A stretch of 64,000 bases of DNA, taken from NCBI RefSeq assembly GCF_007197555.1, contig NZ_CP041614.1, forward strand, positions 1,914,001-1,978,000, given 5' to 3'. Both the position numbers and the translations under genes were made by a program. Each line of letters starts with the position of its first letter. Position 1 is the first letter of the stretch. Positions 1 through 9,310 of this stretch are shown here, piece by piece. The stretch is from Shewanella psychropiezotolerans. GTDB taxonomy: Bacteria; Pseudomonadota; Gammaproteobacteria; Enterobacterales; Shewanellaceae. The notes beneath the pieces were generated by a model. It was not told the DNA's origin, searched no databases, and saw only the letters and a list, made by a program, of their open reading frames with translations.

Positions 1-139
1 TGTGAGTGAGGCAGGTTTGAGCATGGTTAGAGAAAAGCATAAACAAAGCCAGTCGCATATCACAATAAAATAAATGTGACGTTTTGTATTAGCCAATGTT
101 TATCTTGTCTGCATTAGCCGCGATTTTGATTACAAGAAT

Positions 140-610
140 TTAGTCTATGACCTTTTTCACTGCTCTTTCAAACCCGTTTAATGAGTAGCTTTGTTGATGA
201 AAAAGTACCCTTTTCGCATCGTACATCATAGCGATCAACTGCATGCTTTCCGTGTCTTTTATCTGGGCGAAAGACTCGCCATCATCACAACCAATTAAGG
301 CGGGGAGTGCTATGGTTGTCAGTTGACTATCTATCTCTAATTCAATATTTATATTGGCATTAATGGGGTTAAACAGGGCGTCTTGGCCAGCGCAGTATTC
401 ACGGTCGTTAACATTGGTGAAAATGACAGAAGCTTTACCCGAACCAGCGTCTAATACCTTCATCTTCTGATAACCATAAGTCGCTATTACAGCAGCATTG
501 CCAGAGTCTTGCTGATGAGTCCAGTCCCCCCTGCCTATCTCACCGGCAAAGATACCTACGGATAACACCAATAAGCCTAACCCTAAGAAGCCTAAGATAG
601 GTTTGATCAT
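140..610 (-). CDS. Secreted hypothetical protein
   Basis: A 156-residue protein I do not recognise. Residues 4-22 form a strongly hydrophobic stretch (GFLGLGLLVLSVGIFAGE) that looks like an N-terminal signal or membrane anchor, so the rest is probably periplasmic. Two cysteines (in REYCAGQD and LIGCDDGE) could form a disulfide. The start at 610 is well supported: on the minus strand an AGGAGGT ribosome-binding site lies about five bases before the ATG. It stands alone, transcribed away from ohr. No catalytic motif is visible. Confidence 0.6.
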   Translation of the reverse strand: MIKPILGFLGLGLLVLSVGIFAGEIGRGDWTHQQDSGNAAVIATYGYQKMKVLDAGSGKASVIFTNVNDREYCAGQDALFNPINANINIELEIDSQLTTIALPALIGCDDGESFAQIKDTESMQLIAMMYDAKRVLFHQQSYSLNGFERAVKKVID

Positions 611-743
611 ATTTACCTCCTGTAATGAGTCGAGTACCAGAGCATATTAGCGTCAGTTTACTTAACAATTGCTGAATCGATTCGCTTAATAAAACACCAT
701 TCCGTTACTTTTAACTTGGGAATTAGCTTTATAATAATTTGAA

Positions 744-811
744 TTGCGCGCAAGTTAGTTGCGCGATTAGCTTAATGCTGATAGAGTTGCCTTAAATTGA
801 ATTGCGCACAA
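744..811. promoter_or_regulatory. Candidate operator repeats before ohr
   Basis: The 611-914 gap holds two similar palindromic motifs, TTGCGCGCAA (744-753) and TTGCGCACAA (802-811). Both sit in an AATTGCGCRCAA context, 58 bp apart, with a further TTGCGCG half-site at 758-764. They lie 100-170 bp upstream of the ohr start. Ohr genes are classically controlled by the MarR-family repressor OhrR. No ohrR is in the window, so the regulator is inference. Confidence 0.35.
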
Positions 812-914
812 TCTAATTTGGCGTGTGAGCTGAAATTTTAATCCGAGTACTAATACCTAAGCACTGAACAAGAGTACTCATATCAGAGAACTAATACAGG
901 AAGAGAGACTAATT

Positions 915-1337
915 ATGAAAGCAATCTATCAAACTAAAGCAACCGCGAGCGCTGGTCGTAACGGCAATGTGGCCACAGATGATGGCAAGTTAAGTCTATC
1001 ACTTAGCTACCCCAAAGAGATGGGGGGCAGCGGAGAATTTACCAACCCAGAGCAACTGTTTGCGGCCGGTTACAGTGCTTGTTTCTCCAATGCGATTTTA
1101 CACGTTGCACGGGAAGAGAAACTAACATTAAGCTTGGCACCCGTTACGGCGACTGTCACGATTGGTGTACGAGAAGAGGGTGGTTTTGGATTAACTGCAT
1201 CATTATCTGTGACACTCGATCTACCTCAAGAGCAGGCAGAGCAATTAGTCAAGACTGCACATCAGGTATGCCCTTACTCAAATGCAGTAAGAGGTAATAT
1301 CGATGTGGCCCTGACGGTCAATGATCACTTGATATAA
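915..1337 (+). CDS. ohr: Organic hydroperoxide resistance protein (Ohr/OsmC family)
   Basis: A 140-residue thiol peroxidase of the Ohr subfamily, which reduces organic hydroperoxides in the cytoplasm using a dihydrolipoyl-type reductant. Length is typical. The two redox cysteines are visible: C56 in YSACFSNA (peroxidatic) and C119 in VCPYSNAVRGN (resolving), in the expected family positions. The start follows an AGGAAGAGAG ribosome-binding region. A strong terminator (1396-1429) follows the gene, so it is probably monocistronic; the DoxX gene lies beyond it. Confidence 0.93.
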   Translation: MKAIYQTKATASAGRNGNVATDDGKLSLSLSYPKEMGGSGEFTNPEQLFAAGYSACFSNAILHVAREEKLTLSLAPVTATVTIGVREEGGFGLTASLSVTLDLPQEQAEQLVKTAHQVCPYSNAVRGNIDVALTVNDHLI

Positions 1338-1395
1338 CTGCTGTTTAACGGTTTATTTAGTAAAGACCTTAATTAACGAAGCAAAGCTTCCTAAT

Positions 1396-1429
1396 AAGAA
1401 CCAGACTCTATTAACAGAGTCTGGTTCTT
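1396..1429 (+). terminator. Rho-independent terminator after ohr
   Basis: A perfect 14-bp stem (AAGAACCAGACTCT at 1396-1409 pairs with 1416-1429) with a 6-base loop, followed by TT. It lies between ohr and the DoxX gene. Confidence 0.8.
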
Positions 1430-1451
1430 TTAAGATCAGAGGATAATAGTT

Positions 1452-1838
1452 ATGAACCTAACATTAATCACCAGTGGAAGAATATTGTTAGCCCTCTACT
1501 TCTTATTACCCGGGATCATGAAGTTTGTTAGCTGGGATATGCATGTGGCACTGATGGTTAAGCATAATATGGTGATGATCCCTGTGTTATTGGCAACAGC
1601 TGGGGCGTTCGAGATACTCGCCGCCCTGGCATTAATGGCCAATAGATACACTGTAGCCGTGTCACTCATGCTTGCTGCACTCGTGGTTGTAATCAATTTC
1701 AGTTTACATGACTTCTGGAACTATACCGGTATCGAGGGAGCCCATGAGATGCAAAACTTCATCAAAAATTTAGGTATTCTTGCTGGTTTGTTGGTGTTAG
1801 CCGGACACTCATCGAAAATGAAAGAGAAGGCTGAGTAA
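1452..1838 (+). CDS. DoxX family inner-membrane protein
   Basis: A 128-residue protein with four predicted membrane helices (about residues 5-25, 43-63, 66-86 and 105-121). The order and the glycine and proline of LPGIMKF after the first helix fit the DoxX/YphA family. The biochemical role of these small membrane proteins is poorly defined; several are linked to redox stress, which would suit the neighbouring ohr. It starts about 10 bases after AGAGGA and is followed at once by a hairpin. Confidence 0.75.
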   Translation: MNLTLITSGRILLALYFLLPGIMKFVSWDMHVALMVKHNMVMIPVLLATAGAFEILAALALMANRYTVAVSLMLAALVVVINFSLHDFWNYTGIEGAHEMQNFIKNLGILAGLLVLAGHSSKMKEKAE

Positions 1839-1871
1839 AACAGTAAACCAGCATTGGTGGCTTACTGTTTT
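1837..1871 (+). terminator. Terminator overlapping DoxX stop codon
   Basis: AAAACAGTAA (1837-1846) pairs with TTACTGTTTT (1862-1871), and an inner CCA/TGG extends the stem. The stem ends in T4 on one strand and begins with A4, so it may work in both directions. Confidence 0.7.
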
Positions 1872-1923
1872 AAGACTGGCTGATGCGGCAGATGTGACAC
1901 CAGTTCAGCAGCCTAACAATTGA

Positions 1924-1957
1924 TACTGGTACAGGTTTTACAGGAGCTGTACCAGTA
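1924..1957 (-). terminator. Hairpin downstream of CBS gene
   Basis: A perfect 11-bp inverted repeat (TACTGGTACAG at 1924-1934 with 1947-1957) lies ten bases past the CBS-gene stop. There is no clear U-tract, so it is a weak terminator or an mRNA 3' stabiliser. Confidence 0.4.
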
Positions 1958-1967
1958 CCAATCAGTT

Positions 1968-2528
1968 TTAGATTGCAGTCTTGAAAATATGCATAAATGA
2001 AGGTGGCTGCTCAATATCAATGGGAACTCTGAGCTTTCGTGCCACATCATTGGCGGAGATCAGCCCTCTGATGTGATGCTGCTGATGGTCCACCACCAAA
2101 ATATGGTGTAAACCATTCTGCTGTAAGGATCTGACGACATCACTGACATTGGCGGTGGTGATCTGCTCATAATCCAGAGCCATTAGCTTATCCCTTGGAA
2201 TCATCATATCGGTAACTAAGAGTTCTTCCAGACTCGAGCCAAACTTATTCGCTAGCTTGACCATCTTTCTGTGAAGCAGTCTGTGCTTGGTGATGACGCC
2301 TAAGAAGTGATTGTTCTTATCCACAACCAGGCGCATAAAACCATGGGTCTTATTCATGATTTCCAAAGCCTCGAGTGCATGGGTCGATGAGTCGATGACC
2401 ATAGGCTGAGAGTGATCGAAGTCTGTGAAGATAGACAGGGCTGGTGAGCTTAACTTAGTAATATCTTCATCTGATGACCAGAGAAGATGATCGATTGAGG
2501 CGGTACTGAATAGTTCTAAATTTCTCAT
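1968..2528 (-). CDS. CBS-domain protein
   Basis: A 186-residue cytoplasmic protein consisting of a tandem CBS-domain pair (about residues 40-90 and 105-170) with the usual LxVVDxxxxxxGVIT and ILVVDxxxxxxRGLIS strands. CBS pairs bind adenosyl ligands such as AMP, ATP or S-adenosylmethionine and usually act as sensors. No catalytic or DNA-binding domain is attached, so the partner is unknown. It is a single gene with a 746-bp gap upstream of its start. Confidence 0.8.
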   Translation of the reverse strand: MRNLELFSTASIDHLLWSSDEDITKLSSPALSIFTDFDHSQPMVIDSSTHALEALEIMNKTHGFMRLVVDKNNHFLGVITKHRLLHRKMVKLANKFGSSLEELLVTDMMIPRDKLMALDYEQITTANVSDVVRSLQQNGLHHILVVDHQQHHIRGLISANDVARKLRVPIDIEQPPSFMHIFKTAI

Positions 2529-3274
2529 TTTTATGATTCCTTAAACTGCTAAGGTTTAGGCTTAGGTCTGTAGGGGAGACCGGGGCTTCTGTATGCGTGC
2601 GGATGGCTACATGATTATCGAGATGATCAGCAGTTAGGCGAAAGAGCCATCGAACACTGAGTTTACAGAAGTAAGCTTGCGCCCTACCAAGTTAAGTTAG
2701 ATAACGCAAGCGGGTCAATCACATTAATCACAATTAATTTATGTAACTTATTGATGGTTAATGTTAATTTTTGTAACTTATTTGGGTTTGAGCGTTTGAG
2801 GGGCCAAAATAGTGCATAGCTAAAATGCAGTTGTAGCTCAGTTTTAATTGGCCAGACTCATAGGGAGACATAGTCGTTGCTGCGGATATTGAAGGAACTA
2901 GGAAAATTAGGGGAAGTGGCTCCAGTGTAGAAATACGTTCCCATTACGCAATAACTGAAATTTTTAGTCTCTTAAACGCAATAGTGGCTAAATATTGACT
3001 ATACTGAATAGTGAAAAGCGTATCATAGGTAGTGATTGGGTTTGTAAGTTTTGATGTCATGTCTATGAGTAGCAACCGTGTTAGTTTCTGGGCTTACAGC
3101 GCGGTTAGCGAGGGATATAGCACAACCCTGTGTGTAAGAATGTAAGTATGAGCTAGCCCCCGACGCGCTTTTCACCTATTTCACCTGTGATTAATTAGAC
3201 CTGCTTACTAGCAGGTTTTTTTATTCTTGTTTACTCAAGTATCCACGAATCCTCAATCGAGCCAGACGCTTAGT
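2529..3274. other. 746-bp gap, possible small RNA ending at 3222
   Basis: I see no convincing protein gene in this long gap between two minus-strand genes. It contains an orphan plus-strand Rho-independent terminator at 3199-3222 with no plus-strand reading frame before it, which leaves room for a small RNA in roughly 3000-3222. I could not define its promoter: TTGACT near 2995 has no well-spaced -10 box. Confidence 0.3.
3199..3222 (+). terminator. Orphan Rho-independent terminator
   Basis: ACCTGCT-TACT-AGCAGGT (3199-3216) followed by a T-run. On the plus strand no gene precedes it; on the minus strand it lies just past the end of the ygeV-like gene but lacks a U-tract in that direction. Confidence 0.65.
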
Positions 3275-5014
3275 TTAAGACAGTTGGTACTTCTTAATCT
3301 TGCGATAGAGAGTGGCAACCCCTATCCCTAGCTCCTTCGCCACGAGCTTACGGTTACCTAGTCTGGAGATGCACTCCTCTATTTTTATCTTCTCTATCTC
3401 TTCAAGATTTAGATAGTCATCTGTGACTCTGGTCTTGGTCTCACTAACCTCGACCTGATTATCAAAGTAGGGGGGCAGCAGGTCGACATCGATCTGATCG
3501 CCAACTGGCACGATATTGACCAGGTACTCGATAAGATTACTCAGTTCACGAATATTTCCCGGCCAGTGGTAGGCATTCAGGCTGTTAATCACCGTCTCTG
3601 TGATCCCCGGATAGCAGGCGCCTATGGCGTGAGAGTGGCGCTCTAGGAAGTGATAGACTAAGTGTTCTATATCGCCTTTTCGCTCTCTCAATGCAGGTAA
3701 ATGCATAGGGATCACATTGAGGCGATAGTAGAGATCTTCACGGAAGTCATTCTGGGCTATCATCTCTTTGAAGTTGCGATTGGTCGCAGAAATAATACGA
3801 ATATTTACCGGCACTGGGCTGTTAGAACCTATGGGCATTACCTCGCGCTCTTCCAGGACGCGCAGCAGCTTAGACTGAAGTGTCATTGACATATCGCCGA
3901 TCTCATCGAGGAACAGGGTGCCATTATTCGCCGCCTGAATTAACCCGACTCTACCTTTCGTCAGGGCACCGGTAAAGGCACCTTTGACATAGCCAAACAG
4001 CTCACTTTCAAGCAGTTGCTCCGGGATGGCGGCACAGTTAATGGCAATAAAGCTTTGTTTATTACGATCACTATGGGCGTGGATAGCCTTAGCAAAGACC
4101 TCTTTACCCGTGCCACTCTCGCCATCGATCAAGATACTCGATGGGCTCCTGGCTACGCGGGAAATTAAGGTTTTTAACTGAAGCATTTGGCTGGATTCAC
4201 CTATGATATCTTTAAATAAATTCATCGAAGTATCATCTTGGGAGATCGCGTTGTGGGGCTGATAAAAAGACATTAAAAACAGCTGCTGGCTCTTGATGAC
4301 ATGAAACTGTCCTACCACTAGCTCCTGGCGTTTTCCCAAGGTAATAATATGTTGCTCAGGTCCTTTTAATTTATTGTCATGCACCAGCAAAGGCTGAATA
4401 TTGATCTCGATACTCGTCAGTTCCGTTTGGCTGATATTCAGGTTGGCTAAGGCTGGGGCGTTGCCATGTAAAACCCGATTACTGCCATCGAGAACCAGTA
4501 CCCCTTGATCCATATTGTTTATTAAGCTGGAAAAAACATCATCTAGCCCGGAGCTACTCTTCTTAGATTCAGATACCTTGATGACAAAAATCTGTGAAAT
4601 ATGCTGAATATAATCGAGAAATAACTGAGTATTATTCTTAATTAATTCCCGTGATTTTTGATTAAATGCCACTAAACTGATCACACCGATACAAGATTCA
4701 TTGAGTATGATTGGCACACCAAGAAAAGCGGTTTCCTCACAGCTGTCCCGAGTTGTACAGCCTTCACATATAGGATCGGTGCGAGTTTTTACGACCACCT
4801 TATTATTTTTGGTTTCTATGATGTATCTGAAAATTCTCGAACTGGTGTTTAGTTTCTTTCCTATGAATTTATTGTAAGGCCCAGTACCTGCGATACGCAC
4901 TAAATTGGCATCAACCACTTCCGCGTCGAGTTGCAACACGGCGGATAACTTCTGGGTGAATTCTAATATGGTGGGCTGAAGTTTCATCAGCTCAGAGGTA
5001 TATGCAGTATTCAA
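3275..5014 (-). CDS. ygeV: Sigma-54-dependent transcriptional activator, YgeV type
   Basis: A 579-residue bacterial enhancer-binding protein. The N-terminal sensor part (about 1-150) carries a cysteine cluster C83-x2-C86-x5-C92 that could hold a metal or iron-sulfur group. A PAS-like segment follows (about 165-250). The AAA+ domain has Walker A GESGTGKE, the sigma-54 contact motif GAFTGA and FLDEIGD (Walker B). A Fis-type helix-turn-helix closes the protein. Its position beside ygeW, as in the E. coli locus, suggests that it activates the purine-catabolism operons; three GG-N10-GC promoters in the window are the likely targets. The inducing signal is not visible. Confidence 0.88.
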   Translation of the reverse strand: MNTAYTSELMKLQPTILEFTQKLSAVLQLDAEVVDANLVRIAGTGPYNKFIGKKLNTSSRIFRYIIETKNNKVVVKTRTDPICEGCTTRDSCEETAFLGVPIILNESCIGVISLVAFNQKSRELIKNNTQLFLDYIQHISQIFVIKVSESKKSSSGLDDVFSSLINNMDQGVLVLDGSNRVLHGNAPALANLNISQTELTSIEINIQPLLVHDNKLKGPEQHIITLGKRQELVVGQFHVIKSQQLFLMSFYQPHNAISQDDTSMNLFKDIIGESSQMLQLKTLISRVARSPSSILIDGESGTGKEVFAKAIHAHSDRNKQSFIAINCAAIPEQLLESELFGYVKGAFTGALTKGRVGLIQAANNGTLFLDEIGDMSMTLQSKLLRVLEEREVMPIGSNSPVPVNIRIISATNRNFKEMIAQNDFREDLYYRLNVIPMHLPALRERKGDIEHLVYHFLERHSHAIGACYPGITETVINSLNAYHWPGNIRELSNLIEYLVNIVPVGDQIDVDLLPPYFDNQVEVSETKTRVTDDYLNLEEIEKIKIEECISRLGNRKLVAKELGIGVATLYRKIKKYQLS

Positions 5015-5144
5015 TTGTGTGATCTTATGATTTTTGTCATCAATCGATATTAGGTGTCTGGCATTCTTTTGTTTTGATATGGAATAATTTTATTTAAGTA
5101 AGTTACGCGCTTGTGTAGAAATGTTACCCGCATCACATTGTGGG

Positions 5145-5202
5145 TATCAGAATGATAATTCTCATCTGAGAGCTATCATTTTAATCACTATCAATGATAG
5201 TG
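5145..5202. promoter_or_regulatory. Candidate enhancer sites for the YgeV-type activator
   Basis: Two palindromes lie between the divergent ygeV and ygeW: TATCA-GAA-TGATA (5145-5157) and the 17-bp perfect palindrome CACTATCA-A-TGATAGTG (5186-5202). They sit about 85-140 bp upstream of the sigma-54 promoter, the normal place for enhancer-binding protein sites. The same TATCA...TGATA core recurs before ygfK and ygfM. Confidence 0.55.
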
Positions 5203-5285
5203 CCTCTCACTTCAAACCCTCTACTTTATTGTTTTGAAACCACAAATAACATTTAAAACAACGCCTTACCTTTATTTTTTGGTTT

Positions 5286-5301
5286 TGGCATCCATCTTGC
5301 T
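5286..5301 (+). promoter_or_regulatory. Sigma-54 promoter of the ygeW operon
   Basis: TGGCAT-N5-TTGCT, with GG at 5287-5288 and GC at 5299-5300 exactly ten bases apart. This matches the -24/-12 consensus closely. It lies 100 bp before the ygeW start. Confidence 0.75.
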
Positions 5302-5400
5302 TTTAGTCTCTACATCCAATGTGACCTCTGCAAAAATTCCAGTAATCGCCTCTTATTTTAATAAGTAGGTATCAACAAAATCACAAAAGAAGTAGGAATA

Positions 5401-6591
5401 ATGATGAAAAGCATCAATACACTTATCAAGGAAATTAATGAACTTGAATCTCAATTAGATCAAAAAGATCTTCTACTCACATGGGAGCAAACTCCTGCTG
5501 AGTTAGAGCGTGTACTTAAGACTGCGAAAGTCCTTAAAACCATGCGCGATGAAAACATTGCCACTAACGTATTTAACAATGGCTTGGGTATCTCACTATT
5601 TAGAGATAACTCCACTCGTACTCGTTTCTCATACGCATCAGCAATCAACATGTTAGGCCTGGCTCAACAAGACCTCGATGAAGGTAAGTCTCAAATTGCT
5701 CACGGCGAAACAGTGCGTGAGACAGCCAACATGATCTCATTTTGTGCTGACGCCATCGGCATTCGTGATGATATGTATTTAGGTGCGGGTAACGCTTACA
5801 TGCGTGAAGTGGGTGAAGCACTGGATGAAGGTGTGGAAAAAGGCGTGTTACCAAGCCGTCCGGCACTGATTAACCTTCAATGTGATATTGACCACCCAAC
5901 ACAGTCAATGGCCGATCTTGCATGGCTTGAAGAGCACTTCGGTGACCTTAAAGAACTTAAAGGCAAGAAGATTGCTATGACTTGGGCTTATTCTCCAAGC
6001 TACGGTAAGCCCCTTTCTGTACCTCAGGGCATCATAGGCTTGATGACTCGTTTCGGTATGGACGTGACGCTAGCTCACCCAGAAGGTTACGATTTAATTC
6101 CTGAAGTCGTTGAGCAAGCGAAGAAGAACGCTAAAGCCTCAGGCGGTAGCTTCACACAGGTCGATACCATGGCCGAAGCGTTCGAAGGTGCTGACATCGT
6201 TTACCCTAAATCTTGGGCTCCATATCAGGTCATGGGCAAGCGTACCGAGCTGTTACGTGCCAATGACCAAGAGGGCCTAAAAGCGCTAGAGCAAGCGTGT
6301 CTTGCACAAAATGCAAAGCATAAAGATTGGCATTGTACCGAAGAGATGATGACTAAGACTAAAGATGGCGAAGCATTATACATGCACTGTCTACCTGCCG
6401 ATATCTCAGGGGTGTCTTGCAAAGAGGGTGAAGTTGAAGAGTCAGTATTTGAAAAGTACCGTATCGCGACTTACAAAGAAGCAAGCTGGAAGCCATATAT
6501 CATAGCCTCAATGATCCTAAACCGTAAGTTTTCCGAGCCAGGAAAAATACTAAAAGAGTTACTAACAGATGCTAAAAAGCGCGTTAAGTAA
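5401..6591 (+). CDS. ygeW: Knotted carbamoyltransferase YgeW
   Basis: A 396-residue member of the aspartate/ornithine carbamoyltransferase superfamily, closely matching recalled E. coli YgeW along its whole length. The carbamoyl-phosphate loop STRTRFSYASA, HPTQS and the HCLPADISGVSC segment are present. In the purine-degradation context it is thought to phosphorolyse a carbamoylated intermediate to give carbamoyl phosphate for YqeA; the exact substrate is not shown by the sequence. It is the first gene after the sigma-54 promoter. The ATG-ATG start with an upstream AGTAGGA ribosome-binding site agrees with the E. coli MMK start. Confidence 0.93.
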   Translation: MMKSINTLIKEINELESQLDQKDLLLTWEQTPAELERVLKTAKVLKTMRDENIATNVFNNGLGISLFRDNSTRTRFSYASAINMLGLAQQDLDEGKSQIAHGETVRETANMISFCADAIGIRDDMYLGAGNAYMREVGEALDEGVEKGVLPSRPALINLQCDIDHPTQSMADLAWLEEHFGDLKELKGKKIAMTWAYSPSYGKPLSVPQGIIGLMTRFGMDVTLAHPEGYDLIPEVVEQAKKNAKASGGSFTQVDTMAEAFEGADIVYPKSWAPYQVMGKRTELLRANDQEGLKALEQACLAQNAKHKDWHCTEEMMTKTKDGEALYMHCLPADISGVSCKEGEVEESVFEKYRIATYKEASWKPYIIASMILNRKFSEPGKILKELLTDAKKRVK

Positions 6592-6670
6592 TTAACTCTT
6601 GCTGATTCATTTACACATTCTTGGGGCAAAGCTCTGCCCCTCTATCTGTTTTCACCTATGAGGTATGCCC

Positions 6671-7876
6671 GTGTCTACATTCTCACTCAATATGGAGATA
6701 GCTGATAACCGTCATTACAATGGTCAACTGTCTTCACTTTTCACTGCGGCGGAAGCTAAGAAAGCCCTCGCTTTCCATAGCGGTATCGAAGGCTATCAGT
6801 CAACACCACTTCAATCTCTCGATTGCTTAGCCAAAGAGTTTGGTTTAGGTAAAATTTTAGTTAAAGACGAGGCGCACCGCTTCGATCTTAATGCCTTCAA
6901 AATGCTCGGCGGCGCCTATGCTATCGCGCGTCTGTTATGCGATGAATTCAAGCTTGATATTAATGCGTTTGACTTCGATAAACTGAAAAATGATATCACC
7001 GAAAAGATGACCTTTGCGACGGCTACCGATGGTAACCATGGTCGTGGTGTGGCTTGGGCTGCTAACAAGCTAGGTCAGAACGCCGTCGTTTACATGCCAA
7101 AAGGCGCAGCTGTCGAGCGAGTTAACAGCATCAAGTCTCTAGGGGCCGAGTGTATTGTTACCGACATGAACTATGACGATACCGTTCGACTAGCCATCAA
7201 GACTGCAGCACAGAACAACTGGAAAGTGGTTCAGGATACGGCGTGGGAAGGTTACCAAGAGATCCCAACTTGGATCATGCAAGGTTATACCACGTTAGCC
7301 CTTGAAGCCGTTGAGCAGATGGCAGAGCAAAACGTGAAAGCACCAACCCATGTGTTTCTACAGGCGGGTGTTGGCGCATTAGCCGGTGGTGTCTTAGGTT
7401 ATCTGGCTTCTATTTATGGCCCGGACAAATTGCACTCAGTGGTCATTGAGCCAGAGACTGCAGACTGTATCTATCGCTCTGGCATCAGTGCTAATGGCGA
7501 GATGGTCAATGTCGATGGATCTCTTGACACCATCATGGTGGGTCTGGCTTGCGGTGAGCCCAACCCAATCGGCTGGCCAGTGCTACGTGACTGTGCGACA
7601 CAATTTGTTTCGTGTGATGACGCCGTAGCTGCACTTGGTATGCGTGTATTCGGTAATCCACTGGGCACAGACCCTCGTGTAGTTTCTGGAGAGTCGGGTG
7701 CCGTTGGTCTTGGACTTCTCGCCGCGATTCATTTCCATAAAGACAAAGCTGATTTGATGCAGAAGATGGGTCTTAACAAAGACTCAGTCGTGCTGTTAAT
7801 CAACACCGAGGGCGATACCGACCCGCTTAACTACCGTGACATCGTTTGGGGCGGCAAGTACCCAACTATGGCGTGA
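6671..7876 (+). CDS. ygeX: 2,3-diaminopropionate ammonia-lyase YgeX
   Basis: A PLP-dependent fold-type II lyase that converts 2,3-diaminopropionate to pyruvate and ammonia. The PLP lysine lies in RFDLNAFKMLGGAYA, and TDGNHGRGVAWAA is the usual phosphate/substrate loop. I prefer the GTG start at 6671 over the ATG at 6665. GAGG (6660-6663) is then seven bases upstream, and the protein begins (M)STFSLNMEIADN, which aligns with recalled E. coli MSVFSL...IADN. It is the second gene of the ygeW operon. Confidence 0.92.
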   Translation: MSTFSLNMEIADNRHYNGQLSSLFTAAEAKKALAFHSGIEGYQSTPLQSLDCLAKEFGLGKILVKDEAHRFDLNAFKMLGGAYAIARLLCDEFKLDINAFDFDKLKNDITEKMTFATATDGNHGRGVAWAANKLGQNAVVYMPKGAAVERVNSIKSLGAECIVTDMNYDDTVRLAIKTAAQNNWKVVQDTAWEGYQEIPTWIMQGYTTLALEAVEQMAEQNVKAPTHVFLQAGVGALAGGVLGYLASIYGPDKLHSVVIEPETADCIYRSGISANGEMVNVDGSLDTIMVGLACGEPNPIGWPVLRDCATQFVSCDDAVAALGMRVFGNPLGTDPRVVSGESGAVGLGLLAAIHFHKDKADLMQKMGLNKDSVVLLINTEGDTDPLNYRDIVWGGKYPTMA

Positions 7877-7982
7877 TTTTTCAATAGACACAGCCTAGTG
7901 TCGTCATCAATGACTGAGCTGTATTTTTAGTAATCGAGAAAAGCTGGATGTGATGACCACCATCCAAGCTTGGAGAAATATT

Positions 7983-9194
7983 ATGACAATTCCATTCAAT
8001 GAAGTACTAGTAAAAGCAGAAGAATACAAAGCTGATATGACTAAGTTCCTTCGTGACATGATCGCTATTCCTAGTGAGAGCTGTGACGAAGAGAAAGTGG
8101 TTTTACGTATTAAAGAAGAGATGGAAAAAGTTGGTTTTGACAAAGTTGAAATCGATCCTATGGGTAACATTCTGGGGTACATAGGTCATGGTCCACATTT
8201 AATCGCCATGGATGCACACATAGATACTGTGGGTGTGGGTAACCTTGATAACTGGACTTTCGATCCTTACATCGGCATGGAAGATGACGAAATTATCGGT
8301 GGTCGTGGTACTTCAGACCAAGAAGGCGGCATGGCTTCTATGGTTTACGCAGGTAAGATCATCAAAGACCTCGGTCTTGAAGGTGAGTACACGCTACTCG
8401 TTACTGGTACCGTTCAGGAAGAAGATTGTGACGGCCTGTGCTGGCAGTACATTATCGAACAGAGCAAGATCCGTCCTGAGTTTGTCGTCTCTACCGAGCC
8501 TACAGATTGCCAGATCTACCGCGGTCAACGTGGTCGTATGGAAATCCGTATCGACGTTCCAGGAGTCAGCTGTCACGGCTCTGCTCCAGAGCGTGGCGAC
8601 AACGCAATCTTCAAGATGGGTCACATCTTAGGTGAAGTTGAAGCGCTAGCGCAAAACCTAGGCGATGATGACTTCTTAGGTAAAGGCACGTTAACGGTAT
8701 CAGAGATCTTCTATACATCTCCCAGCCGTTGTGCTGTTGCCGATAGCTGTGCTGTTTCTATCGACCGTCGCTTAACTTGGGGTGAGACTTGGGAAGGCGC
8801 ACTAGAAGAAATTCGTGCTCTACCTGCAGTTCAGAAGGCTAAAGGCGTTGTCTCTATGTACGAGTACGACCGTCCTTCTTACACGGGTCTTGTTTACCCC
8901 ACTGAGTGTTACTTCCCAACTTGGAAGATCGATAGCGAGCATGTTGCTACTAAGGCTCTCGAGTCTTCATTCGAGTTGTTATTTGATAAGAAGCCAGTCG
9001 TTGATAAGTGGACCTTCTCAACTAACGGTGTCTCTATCATGGGTCGTCATGGTATTCCCGTTATCGGTTTCGGTCCGGGTAAAGAGCCTGAAGCTCATGC
9101 ACCAAACGAGAAGACCTGGAAAGCTCATCTTGTGACGTGTGCGGCTATGTACGCCGTGATCCCAATGATGTACCTAGATCAGCTTAAGAAGTAA
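7983..9194 (+). CDS. ygeY: M20-family peptidase/deacylase YgeY
   Basis: A 403-residue zinc-dependent hydrolase of the M20/ArgE/DapE family. Metal ligands and catalytic residues are visible in [19 protein letters not shown] and the VQEEDCDG segment. E. coli YgeY lies at the same place between ygeX and hyuA and probably cleaves an acylated or carbamoylated amino-acid intermediate of ring-opened purine. The start at 7983 has GGAGA eight bases upstream. A long hairpin follows the stop. Confidence 0.9.
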   Translation: MTIPFNEVLVKAEEYKADMTKFLRDMIAIPSESCDEEKVVLRIKEEMEKVGFDKVEIDPMGNILGYIGHGPHLIAMDAHIDTVGVGNLDNWTFDPYIGMEDDEIIGGRGTSDQEGGMASMVYAGKIIKDLGLEGEYTLLVTGTVQEEDCDGLCWQYIIEQSKIRPEFVVSTEPTDCQIYRGQRGRMEIRIDVPGVSCHGSAPERGDNAIFKMGHILGEVEALAQNLGDDDFLGKGTLTVSEIFYTSPSRCAVADSCAVSIDRRLTWGETWEGALEEIRALPAVQKAKGVVSMYEYDRPSYTGLVYPTECYFPTWKIDSEHVATKALESSFELLFDKKPVVDKWTFSTNGVSIMGRHGIPVIGFGPGKEPEAHAPNEKTWKAHLVTCAAMYAVIPMMYLDQLKK

Positions 9195-9202
9195 TTAATC
9201 AA

Positions 9203-9239
9203 GACACTTTAAGGGCGACTGCATCGCCCTTAAAGTGTC
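9203..9239 (+). terminator. 16-bp hairpin between ygeY and hyuA
   Basis: GACACTTTAAGGGCGA (9203-9218) pairs perfectly with 9224-9239 around a five-base loop. No long U-tract follows, so it may attenuate or stabilise mRNA inside the operon rather than end it. Confidence 0.6.
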
Positions 9240-9310
9240 ATTTATACCAAGCCTTTTATTTTCTGTACTTTCTCTTTTTTTCTTTTTTCTTTTTCTTGGG
9301 AGCGGTTTCG

